Shown here in pieces: positions 11,493-21,782 of a stretch of DNA of 64,000 nucleotides; the stretch's first letter is position 1, and each line of letters begins with the position of its first letter. The position numbers were made by a program, and so were the translations under genes. The notes below the pieces were generated by a model. The model was not told where the DNA came from and did not search any database. It was given only the letters and a program-made list of their open reading frames with translations. This stretch comes from Delphinus delphis (lineage: Eukaryota > Chordata > Mammalia > Artiodactyla > Delphinidae): positions 156,751,356 through 156,815,355 of the forward strand of contig NC_082684.1 of assembly GCF_949987515.2 (NCBI RefSeq), read 5' to 3'.

Positions 11493-14400
11493 TTAGATTC
11501 CATATATATGTGTTAGCAAACGGTATTTGTTTTTCTCTTTCTGACTTACTTCACTCTGTATGACAGACTCTAGGTCCATCCACCTCACTACAAATAACTC
11601 AATTTTGTTTCTTTTTATGGCTGAGTAATATTCCATTATATATATGTGCCACATCTTCTTTATCCACTCATCTGGCGATGGACACTTAGGTTGCTTCCAT
11701 GTCCTGGCTATTGTAAATAGAGCTGCAATGAACATTGTGGTACATGACTCTTTTTGAATTATGGTTTTCTCAGGATATACGCCCAGTAGCGGGATTGCTG
11801 GGTCCTATGGTAGTTCTATTTTTAGTTTTTAAAGGAACCTCCATACTGTTCTTCAGAATGGCTGTATCAATTTACATTCCCACCAACAGTGCAAGAGGGT
11901 CCCCTTTTCTCCACACCCTCTCCAGCATTTATTGTTTGTAGATTTTTTGATGATGGCCATTCTGACTGGTGTGAGATGATACCTCATTGTAGTTTTGATT
12001 TGCAATTCTCTAATGATTAGCAATGTTGAGCATTCTTTCATGTGTTTGTTGGCAATCTGTATATCTTCTTTGGAGAAATGTCTATTTAGGTCTTCTACCC
12101 ATTTTTGGATTAGGTTGTTTGTTCTTTTGATATTGAGCTGCATGAACTGCTTATAAATTCTGGTGATTAATCCTTTGTCAGTTGCTTCAATTGCAAATAT
12201 TTTCCCCCATTCTTAGGGTTCTCTTTTCGTCTTGTTTATGGTTTTCTTTGCTGTGCAAAAGCTTTTAAGTTTCATAGGTCCCATTTGTTTATTTTTGTTT
12301 TTATTTCCATTTCTCTAGGAGGGGGGTCAAAAAGGATCTTACTGTGATTTATGTCATAGAGTGTTCTGCCTATGTTTTCCTCTAAGAGTTTTATAGTGTC
12401 TGGCCTTAAATTTAGGTCTTTAATCCATTTTGAGTTTATTTTTGTGTATGGTGTTGAAGTGCTCTAATTTCATTCTTTTACATGTACCTGTCCAGGTTTC
12501 CCAGCACCACTTATTGAAGAGGCTATCATTTTTCCATTGTATATTCTTACCTCCTTTATCAAAAATAAGGTGACCATATGTATGTGGGTTTATCTCTGGG
12601 CTCTCTACTCTGTTCCATTGATCTATATTTCTCTTTTTCTGCCAGTACCATACTGTCTTAATTACTGTAGCTTTGTAGTAGAGTCTGAAGTCAGGGAGCC
12701 TCATTCCTCCAGCTCCGTTTTTCTTTCTCAAGATTGCTTTGACTATTCACGGTCTTTTGTGTTTCCATACAAATTGTGAAATTTTTTGTCCTAGTTCTGT
12801 GAAAAATGTCATTGCTAGTTTGATAGGGATTGCATTGAACCTGTAGATTGCTTTGGGTAGTATAGTCATTTTCTCAATGTTGATTCTTCTAATCCAAGAA
12901 CATGGTATATCTCTCCATCTGCTTGTATCATCTTTAATTTCTTTCATCAGTGTTTTCTACATACAGGTCTTTTGTCTCCTTACGTAGGTTTATTCCTAGG
13001 CATTTTATTCTTTTTGTTGTAATGGTAAATGAGAGTGTTTCCTTAATTTCTCTTTCAGATTTTTTATCATTAGTGCCTAGGAATACAAAAGATTTCTGTG
13101 CATTGATTTTGTATCCTGCTACTTTACCAAATTCATTGATTAGTCTAGTAGTTTTCTGGTAGCATCTTTAGGATTCTCTATGTATAGTATCATGTCATCT
13201 GCAAACAGTGACAGTTTTACTTCTTCTTTACCAATTTGGATTCTTTTATTTCTTTTTCTTCTCTGATTGCTGTGGCGAAAACTATGTTGAATAATAGTGG
13301 TGAGAGTGGACAACCTTGTCTTATTCCTGATCTTAGTGGAAAGGTTTCAGTTTTTCACCATTAAGAACAATGTTGGCTGTGGGTTTGTCATTTATGGCCT
13401 TTATTATGTTGAGGTAAGTTACCTCTGTGCCTACTTTCTGGAGGGTGTTTATCATAAATGGATATTGAATTTTGTCAAAAGTTTTTCTGCATCTATTGTG
13501 ATGATCATATGGTTTTTATCCTTCAATTTGTTAATGTGATGTATCACATTGATTGATTTGTGTATATTGAAGAATCCTTGCATTCCTGGAATAAACCCCA
13601 CTTGATCATGGTGAATGATCCTTTTAATGTGCTGTTGGATTTTGTTTGCTAGTATTTTGTTGAGGACATTTGCTTCTATGTTCATCAGTGATATTGGTCT
13701 GTAGTGTACTTTTTTTGTGCCATCTTTGTCTGGTTTTGGTATCTGCATGATGGTGGCCTCATAGAATGAGTTTGGGAGTATTCCTCCCTCTGCTATATTT
13801 TGGAAGGGTTTGAGAAGGATAGGTGTGAGCTCTTCTCTAAATGTTTGGTAGAATTCGCCTGTGAAGCCATGTGCTCCTGGGCTTTTGTTTGTTGGAAGAA
13901 TTTAATCACAGTTTCAATTTCAGTGCTTGTGATTGGTTTGTGTATATTTTCGGTTTCTTCCTGGTTCGGACTCAGAAGGTTGTGCTTTTCTATGAATTTC
14001 TCCATTTCTTCCAGGTTGTCCATTTTATTGGCATATAGTTGTTTCTAGTAATCTCTCATGATGCTTTGTATTTCTTCAGTGTCAGTTGTTACTTCTCCTT
14101 TTTCGTTTCTAATTCTGGTGCTTTGAGTCTTCTGCCTTTTTTCTTGAGGAGTCTGGCTAATGGTTTATCAATTTTGTTTATCTGCTCAAAGAACCAGCTT
14201 TTAGTTTTATTGATCTTTGCTATTGTTTCCTTCATTTGTTTTTCACTTATTTCTGATCTGATCTTTATGATTTCTTTCCTTCTGCTAACTTTGGGTTTTT
14301 TTGTTTTTCTTTCTCTAATTGCTTTAGGTGTAAGGTTAGGTTATTATTATTATTTTTTAGGTTGTTCATTTGAGGTGTTTCTTGTTTCTTGAGGTAGGAT

Positions 14401-15304
14401 TGTATTGCTGTGTACTTCCTTCTTAGAACTGCTTTTGCTGCATCCCATAGGTTTTGGGTCATCGTGTTCTCATTGTCATTCTTTTCTAGGTATTTTTTGA
14501 TTTCCTCTTTGATTTCCTCAGTGATTTCCTGGTTTTTAAGTAGTGTATTGTTTAGCCTCCATGTGTTTGTATTTTTTACAGATTTTTTCCTGTAATTCAT
14601 ATTTAGTATCATAGCGTTGTGGTCGGAAAAGATACTTAATATGATTTCAATTTTCTTAAATTTAAGAGGCTTGATTTGTGACCCAAGATATGATCTATCC
14701 TGGAGAATGTTCCATGAGCACTTGAGAAAAATGTGTATTCTGTTGTTTTTGGATGGAATGTCTTATAAATATCAATTAAGTCCATCTTGTTTAATGTATC
14801 ATTTAAAGCTTGTGTTTCCTTATTTATTTTCATTTTGGATGATCTGTCCATTGGTGAACGTGGGGTGTTAAAGTCCCCTACTATGATTGTTTTACTGTCG
14901 ATTTCCCCTTTTATGGCTGTTAGCATTTGCCTTGTGTCCTGAGGTGCTCCTATGTTGGGTGCATAAATATTTACAATTGTTATATATTCTTCTTGGATTG
15001 ATCCCTTGATCATTATGTAGTGTCCTTCTTTGTCTCTCATAATAGTCTTTATTTTAAAGTCTATTTTGTCTGATATGCGAATTGCTACTCCAGCTTTCTT
15101 TTGATTCCCATTTGCATGGAATATCTTGTTCCATCCCCTCACTTTCAGTTTGTATGTGCCCCTATGTCTGAAGTGGGTCTCCTGTAGACAGCATATATAT
15201 GGGTCTTGTTTTTGTATCCATTGAGCCAGTCTGTGTCTTTTGGTTGGAGCATTTAATCCATTTACATTTAAGGTAATTATCGATATATATGTCCCTATTA
15301 CCAT
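11493..15304 (-). pseudogene. L1 ORF2 (endonuclease/reverse transcriptase), broken
   Basis: About 1,270 codons encode an endonuclease (EN), reverse transcriptase (RT) and Cys-rich C-terminal protein that nicks target DNA and copies L1 RNA. The first 222 codons (15304-14636) are open and hold the apurinic-type endonuclease: N13, E42 in QETH, VGDFNTP, and SRIDHILGH near the end. Frame breaks follow. Open pieces continue at 14612-14265, 14023-13793, 13748-13452 (RT motifs RPISL and QVGFIPG), 12947-12747, 12731-12420, 12143-11853 and 11735-11493 (C-terminal IMEYYSAIKRN). FADD-type RT active-site codons are still readable near 13200 but outside a long frame. The ATG overlaps the ORF1 stop. Confidence 0.93.
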
Positions 15305-16258
15305 TTTCTTAGTTGTTTTGGGTTTATTATTGTAGGTCTTTTCCTTCTCTTGTGTCTCCTGCCTAGAGAAGTTCCTTTAGCATTTGTTGTAAAGCTGGTT
15401 TGGTGGTGCTGAATTCTCTTAGCTTTTGCTTGTCTGTAAAGGTTTTAATTTCTCCATTGAATCTGAATGAGACCCTTGCTGGGTAGAGTCATCTTGGTTA
15501 TAGGTTTTTCCCTTTCATCACTTTAAATATGTCCTGCCACTCCCTTCTGGCTTGCAGAGTTTCTGCTGAAAGATCAGCTGTTAACCTTATGGGGATTCCC
15601 TTGTTTGTTATTTTTCCCTTGCAGCTTTTAATACTTTTTCTTTGTACTTAATTTTTGATAGTTTGATTAATATGTGTCTTGGCCTGTCTCTCCTTGGATT
15701 TATCCTCTATGGGACTCTCTGTACTTCCTAGACTTGATTAAGTATTTCTTTTCCCATATTAGGGAAGTTTTCAACTATAATCCCTTCAAATATATTCTCA
15801 GTCCCTTTCTTTTTCTCTTCTTCTTCGGGGACCCTTATAATTCGAATGTTGGTGCATTTAATGTTGTCCCAGAGGTCTTTGAGACTGTCCTGAATTCTTT
15901 TCATTCTTTTTTCTTTTCTTCTCTGCAGTAGTTATTTCTACTATTTTATCTTCCAGGTCACTTATCCGTTCTTCTGCCTGAGTTATTCTGCTATTGATTC
16001 CTTCTAGAGAATTTTAAATTTATTTTATTGTGTTGTTCATCATTGTTTGTTTGCTCTTTATTTCTTCTAGGTCCTGTTAAACATTTTTTGTATTTTCTCC
16101 ATTCTATTTCTAAGGTTTTGGATCATCCTACCTGTCATTACTCTGAATTCTTTTTCAGGTAAACTGTGTATTTGTTTCATTTTCAATCTTCATTTGTTTG
16201 GTCTGGTGGTTTTTTTACCTTGCTCCTTCATCTGCTGTCGGTTTCTCTGCCTTCTCAT
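15298..16258 (-). pseudogene. L1 ORF1 (RNA-binding protein), broken
   Basis: This is the region for the L1 ORF1 protein, a trimeric coiled-coil RNA chaperone that coats L1 RNA. The start is chosen at 16258, where the minus strand reads ATGAGAAGGCAG, matching the ORF1 start of the plus-strand L1 at 29788 (ATGAAAAGACAG). The stop is the TAA at 15300-15298, reached in the frame reading NPKQLRKW. The 961-bp span is not a multiple of three and no long frame survives, so at least one indel is present. Confidence 0.78.
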
Positions 16259-16775
16259 TTTGCTTAACTTACTTTGTTTTGGGTTTCCTATTCGCAGGCT
16301 GCAGGTTCGTAGTTCCCATTGTTTTTGGTGTCTGCCCCCAGTGGGTAAGGTTGGTTCAGTGGGTTGTGTAGGCTTCCTTTTGGAGGAAACTAGTGCCTGT
16401 GTTCTGTTTGATGAGGCTGGATTTTGTCTTTCTGGTGGGCAGGACCGCGTCCGTTGGTTTGTTTTAGGGTGTCTTTGAACTTATGATTTTAGGCAGCCTC
16501 TCTGCTAATGGACGGGTTTGTGTTCCTGTCTTGCTAGTTGTTTGGCATAGGGTGTCCAGCACTGTAGCTTGCTGGTTGTTGAGTGGACCTGGGTCTTAGC
16601 CTTGAGATGGAGATCTCTGGGAGAGCTTTTGCTGTTTGATATTACGTGGAGCTGGCAAGTCTCTGGTGGACCAATGTCCTGAACTCAGCTGTCCCACCTC
16701 AGGGGCATAGGCCTGACACCCGGCCAGAGCACCAAGACTCTGTCAGCCACATGGCTCAGAATAAAAGGGAGAAAA

Positions 16776-16981
16776 GGGCTTCCCTGGTGGTGCAGTATTT
16801 GAGAGTCCGCCTACTGATGCAGGGGAGATGGGTTTGTGCCCCGGTCCAGGAAGATCCCACATGCCACAGAGCGGCTAGGCCCGTGAATCATGGTCGCTGA
16901 GCCTGCGTGTCTGGAGCATGTGCTCCGCAGCAGGAGGGGCCGTGACAGTGAGAGGCCCGCATACTGCAAAAAAAAAAAAAA
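16776..16981 (+). mobile_element. CHR-type SINE nested in the L1 5' UTR (first)
   Basis: It runs from GGGCTTCCCTGGTGGTGCAG to a pure A-run ending about 16981, and is the shorter CHR form ending GCATACTGC-A(n). It is in the opposite orientation to the host L1. No clean TSD could be fixed because both flanks are A-rich. Confidence 0.92.
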
Positions 16982-17059
16982 GGTCAAAAAGAAGAAAGTG
17001 AGAAAGAAAAAAATAAAATGAAATAAAATGATTAAAATAAAAAATAATTATTAAAAATA

Positions 17060-17285
17060 GGGCTTCCCTGGTGGCACAGTGGTTGAGAGTCTGCCTGCTG
17101 GTGCATGGGACACGGGTTTGTGCCTCGGTCCGGGAAGATCCCACATGCCACGGAGCAGCTGGGCCCGTGAGCCATGGCCTCTGAGCCTCTGCATCCAGAG
17201 CCTGTGCTTCGCAACAGGAGAGGCCACAGCAGTGAGAGGCCTGCGTACCGCAAAACAAACAAACAAAATAAATAAATAAATAAAA
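17060..17285 (+). mobile_element. CHR-type SINE nested in the L1 5' UTR (second)
   Basis: Begins GGCTTCCCTGGTGGCACAGTG and ends GCGTACCGCAAAACAAACAA with an (AAAT)n-type tail. It lies about 80 bp from the first SINE, in the same orientation. Minus frames of 104-127 codons across it are shadows. Confidence 0.92.
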
Positions 17286-18731
17286 TTAAAATGAAATAAG
17301 AAAAGAAAGAAAGAAAAAGGAGAGCATCCAAACCAGAAAGCAAATCCACCAATGATAACAAGCACTAAAAACTATAGTAAACAAACAAAGAAAAAAAATG
17401 GATAGACAGAACACTAGGACAAATGGTAAAATCAAAGCTATAGAGACAAAATCACACAAAGAAGCATACACATACACACTCATAAAAAGAGAAAAAGGAA
17501 AAAAATATATTGTTGCTCCCAAAGTCCACCACCTGAATTTTGGGATGATCCGTTGTCTGTTCATGTATTCCACAGATGCAGGTACATCAAGTTGATTGTG
17601 GAGCTTTAATCCGCTGCTCCTGAGGCTGCTGGGAGAGATTTCCCTTTCTCTTCTTTGTTCGCACAGCTTCCGGGGCTCAGCTTTGGATTTGGCTCTGCCT
17701 CTGCGTGTAGGTCGCCTGAGGGCGTCTGTTCCCCTCCCAGACAGCACAGGATCAAAGTAGCAGGTGATTAGAGGGCTCTGGCTCACTCAGGCCAGGGGCA
17801 GGGTGGGGTACAGAATGCGGGGTGAGCCTGCGCCAGCAGAGGCCAACATGACCTTGCAGCAGCCTGAGGCGCACTATGTGTTCTCCCCAGAAAGTTGTCC
17901 CTGGATCACGGGACCCTGGCAGTGGTGGGCTGCACAGCCTCCCAGGAGGGGAAGTGTGGAGAGTGACCTGTGCTCGCACACAGGATTCTTGGTGGCTTTA
18001 GTAGCAGCCTTAGCATTTCATGCCTGTCTGGTGTCCGCGCTGATAGCCATGACTCGTGCCCGTCTCTGGAGCTTGTTTAGGCAGTGCTCTGTATCTCCTC
18101 TCCTCACACACCCCAAAACAATGTTCTGTTGCCTCTAAGGCAGGTCCAGCCTTTTTCCCGGACTCCCTTCTGGCTAGCTGTGGTGCCTTACCCGCCTTTA
18201 GGCTGTGTTTACGCAGCCAACCCCAGTTGTCTCTGTGGGATGTGACCTTCGATGAAACCAGAGCCTCAGGTCCCACCCCCGACCTGTCCCAGCCGGTGGG
18301 TGAGCAGAGAAGCCTCTGGGACTGGTGAATCCTGGTCTGCATGGATCCTCTGTGTGGGAATCTCTCCACTTCCCTCTGCACCCCTGTTGCTGCACTCTCC
18401 TCTGTGGCTCCGAAGTTCCCCCCACCCCCGCTGCCACCCCTGTCTCCACCAGTGAAACGACTTCCTAGTTTGTGGAAACTTTTCCTCCTTCACAGCTACC
18501 TCCCCGAGGAGCAGGTCCCATCCCTACTCTTTTGTCTCTGTTTTGTCTTTTTCTTTTGCCTTACCCAGTTATGTGGGGATTTTCTTGCCTTTTGGGAAGT
18601 CTGAGGTCTTCTGCCAGCATTCAGTAGGTGTTCTGTAGGAGTTGATCCGCATGTAGATGTATTTCTGATGTATTTGTGGAGAGGAAGGTGATCTCCATGT
18701 CTTCCTCTTCTGCCATCTTGGAGGTCTCTCC

Positions 18732-18745
18732 TGATGCTTTATTCT
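18732..18745. repeat. TSD, right copy, of the full-length L1
   Basis: Exact copy of 11096-11109, directly next to the L1 5' end. The flush junction supports a full-length rather than truncated insertion. Confidence 0.93.
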
Positions 18746-18949
18746 ATTAGCCAATTTCCTTTTAAAACTTCTTTCTATGGCTTGATCCTTCAGGAGTACC
18801 AATCATTGCCTTCAGGAATACCAATAATAGTTTGTTTGTTTTTCTCTCTTCATTACTATTTTATATACCTCTGTTGACCACTTATATTAGGTCATTAAAA
18901 TAAGGTAGGGTGAAATAACAAAGAAACCCAGACATGGAATTAATCAGAT

Positions 18950-19190
18950 TGACCGAAATGTTCTCCTCCATGTGATCCAAGCTCCTTACATCTCATGGCT
19001 ACTCATGGGGAAAACTCATAGTGGTCCACAGTCGATGAGATGTTATGGATCAGACCTAGAAGTGGCACACAGTATTCTTGCTTACATTCCGTTTGAGGGC
19101 CCTAATTCATGTGAACACATCTAACTGCCTGGAAGACTTAGAGATATAGTCTAGCCTTAAGCCCAAAGGAGGGGTCAACAAGTTTTGGCT
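18950..19190 (+). mobile_element. MaLR-like LTR fragment
   Basis: The run ATCAGACCTAGAAGTGGCAC, followed by a TTGCTTACATTCC segment and CACATCTAACTGCCTGGAAG, resembles the 3' half of an MLT1-type MaLR LTR. Strongly diverged; the ends are approximate. Confidence 0.45.
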
Positions 19191-20757
19191 ATCGAGCTGG
19201 CAGTCTCTGACAAGTCATACAGAATGTTCTTGTAATCTCTTCAGTACTCCAGGTTCTTTCAGTTAGGACTGTCTTCCATCATAATCTTCTTCATTTTAGA
19301 AGAAGAGTCCCGACATCTTTCTGCACACAGATGAAACCTCATTTCAACATCTGGATTAAAAGATTGTGACTCTGACTCAGGTGACCATGGCTGCCCTACT
19401 CAGGGCCAACTATTACATTTGTTTGATCAAGTTACCACAGAAAATCTTGCTTAGTCAGGAAAAGTACTCATTCAAAAATATTCAAAATAGGCTGTTAGGG
19501 GCAAGACTTAGCTCTCTCATTTATTGACCATCTTTATTCTTGATGATATTTGTAAGACACCAATATGACCATGGCCCCTTCCGGATAAGGACTGTCTCCT
19601 TATCATCACCAGGATGGCTTGAATGTTGTAGTTGCTATGTGTGATTCCGTAGAAAGAAACCTAGATTGGAAACCTAGGAAAGCATGGAGCTGGGTTTAGA
19701 TCTGCCACTTATTTGTCATGGAAGCATAAAGAGTGATTGACCTTCTTAGCTTATATAAGCCACCCTCATCTGTACATGGAAATCTTGCCCGTCTGGTTTC
19801 ACAGAGTTAGGGTGCATGAGGTATGTGAATGTGCTTTGAAAACCATGGCTCAGGTGCCAAAGTGTAGCAATTCTTGTTATATTCACATCAGAAGATAAAC
19901 GATATCCCTTTGTTGAGTTCCTAATTTGTTCAGGTTCTGTACAAGGCAAGATGGAGTGATAAACATAAATCAGGAGCCATAAGTTAAGTGTTCAAGATAA
20001 AAGAAACAGGCACAAAACTAGGATAAAAGATAAAAGATACCAGCTCAAAGAAAATATGAAAGCAATTGCAAAGGAAAACAGCTTGGCAGCACTGAGAGGG
20101 TGCTAGAGATAATCTTTTGATCAGTGTGGTGTGGAATGAATTAGGAGAGCCTTGCTGATCACCTTTGCTGCAGTTGTGGTCCACGCCTTGAAGTAATCAG
20201 CGCTGCTGGGGCTGTCAGTTCCACATCAGATTCCCCTGTGTGTATCCTGTGGGCTTCAAAAATTCAATAAGAGTTTCCTCAAAGGACCCTTAAAGGACCT
20301 GGACCCTTAGTGAGAATCATGAGGGCAAGTATGAGGCCAACTTATTATTAATATGAAAGCTATATTTTTGCTGTAACTGAGAGTCCATAGATTTATAGCA
20401 AATCTTTTGAAACATCTATGGAGGTCCTATGACATTGTGATACATGCAGTACAAATCGCTTGGCCTAAGAGTGAAGAGATGGTTCACACTGTCACCAGAA
20501 CATGCAACAATTTGCCTCATGAGCAAATCTGAAAGCAAGATCACTGAAGCATCCAGGATGCACAAATAACTGTACAGGGTAAAAGGATGACCAGCTAAGC
20601 CAGAGATTTATATGGGAGATTTTATAGATACCTGGACACTGTTGTACTGCATGAGTGATTGTACTATCATTATTGATGACTTATCATATTTGATAAGCTG
20701 AAAATAATCACAGATATTGGAAGAAAATGATATTGGCTAACATTTAATACTAATTCT
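19191..20757. other. Mostly unassigned sequence with a weak MIR trace
   Basis: Around 19683-19785 the words GAGCTGGGTTTAGATCTGCC and CACCCTCATCTGTA resemble the middle of a plus-strand MIR. Elsewhere I see no gene or named repeat. Confidence 0.4.
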
Positions 20758-21145
20758 GTATTGGTTAGGACTATGATAGCTGCTGGACCAGATAAACTAA
20801 AAAGTACCAATGCATTAACAAAACAGAGATTTAATTCCTACTTTTGTGAAGTCAGTTGGTAGCAGGATGAGATGGGGTCTCTGTCCCATGAAGGCATGCA
20901 GGTACCCAGGCTGTTGAAGCCTCCACCATTTTCAATACAAAGCTTCCAAGTTTACTCCGGGCATCAATATCAAAGCAGCTACATAGAAAGAGGCTTATAT
21001 GGGAAATTTTTAATGAGTTAGACCTGTAAGTACTGTCTGTCTCTTTCTGCCCATTCCATTAGTCATAACTTAGTCATATAGCCATACCAAGCTGTGAAGG
21101 ATGCTTTGACATATAACAAATCCATGTACCCAAAAGGAAAACTAA
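20758..21145 (+). mobile_element. MaLR-like (MLT1-type) LTR
   Basis: Starts near TGTATTGGTTAGGACTATGA and includes AACAAAACAGAGATTTAATTCC, GACCTGTAAG and TTAGTCATATAGCCATACC. This is the order of landmarks of an MLT1-type LTR of ERVL-MaLR retroposons. Old, with no open frame and no clear TSD. Confidence 0.5.
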
Positions 21146-21390
21146 ACACTTTTAAAGATGAAATACTTAGGGTTTGTTGACATCGGAACTAACATTTGTA
21201 TAGGTCTTGTACATATAGATCTCTTTCATCTTGGAGTCATTGGATTACAAATAAGTCAAAACCCTGTGAATTATTTTAGTCATCACCCTTATTTTTGGAA
21301 ACAGAAACGGGTTCCGTGGTTATGCAAATTGCCCATGGTCACATATGTGATAATTTGAGGACCTAGTACTCAAATTCAAGTATTTTAACT

Positions 21391-21408
21391 CCAAAGCCCA
21401 CATTCTTT
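21391..21408. repeat. TSD, left copy, of the second L1
   Basis: CCAAAGCCCACATTCTTT matches 26169-26186 at 17 of 18 positions (A versus T at the twelfth base). Confidence 0.92.
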
Positions 21409-21782
21409 TTTCTTTTTTAACATCTTTATTGGAGTGTAATTGCTTTACAGTGGTGTGTTAGTTTCTCTTGTATAACAAAGTGAATCAGCTATATGCATAA
21501 GTATATCCCCATATCCCCTCTCTCCTGCATCTCCCTCCCACCTTCCTTATCCCACCCCTCTAGGTGGTCGCAAAGCACCGAGCTGATCTCTCTGTGCTAT
21601 GCAGCTGCTTCCCACTAACTATCTATTTTACATTTGGTAGTGTATATATGTCCATTCCACTCTCTTACTTCGTCCCAGCTTCCCCTTCCCCTTCCCCGTG
21701 TCCTCAAGTCCATTCTCTACATCTGTTTTTATTCCTGTCCTTCCCCTAAGTTCATAGAGCCTTTTTTTTTTTTTTTTTTTTT

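Larger units (their letters stand above)
11110..18731 (-). mobile_element. Full-length L1 LINE, antisense, with two nested SINEs
   Basis: A non-LTR retrotransposon is read right to left. Its 5' end at about 18731 starts GGAGAGACCTCCAAGATGGC, typical of L1 5' ends. A long GC-richer 5' UTR follows, then ORF1 (16258-15298), ORF2 (15304-11493), a 3' UTR of about 380 bp and a short A-tail. A perfect 14-bp TSD shows a complete insertion by target-primed reverse transcription. Two CHR SINEs sit in the 5' UTR at 16776 and 17060, so the original element was about 7.2 kb. Both ORFs carry frame breaks, so the copy cannot encode complete proteins as it stands. Confidence 0.95.
16259..18731 (-). promoter_or_regulatory. 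L1 5' UTR / internal promoter region
   Basis: This lies between the 5' end and ORF1 of the L1. In L1s this region holds the internal pol II promoter. About 17600-18700 is clearly more GC- and CpG-rich than the flanks. Several overlapping frames on both strands at 17750-18600 (up to 166 codons) have no recognised domain and reflect this composition. Present-day promoter activity cannot be judged from sequence alone. Confidence 0.6.

Noticed and set aside
14636..15304. Host endonuclease gene
   Set aside because: It is the EN domain of L1 ORF2 in a complete antisense L1, followed by frame breaks.
17286..18604. Overlapping frames of up to 166 codons on both strands
   Set aside because: They lie in the GC-richer 5' UTR of the antisense L1, lack domains and overlap one another in several frames.
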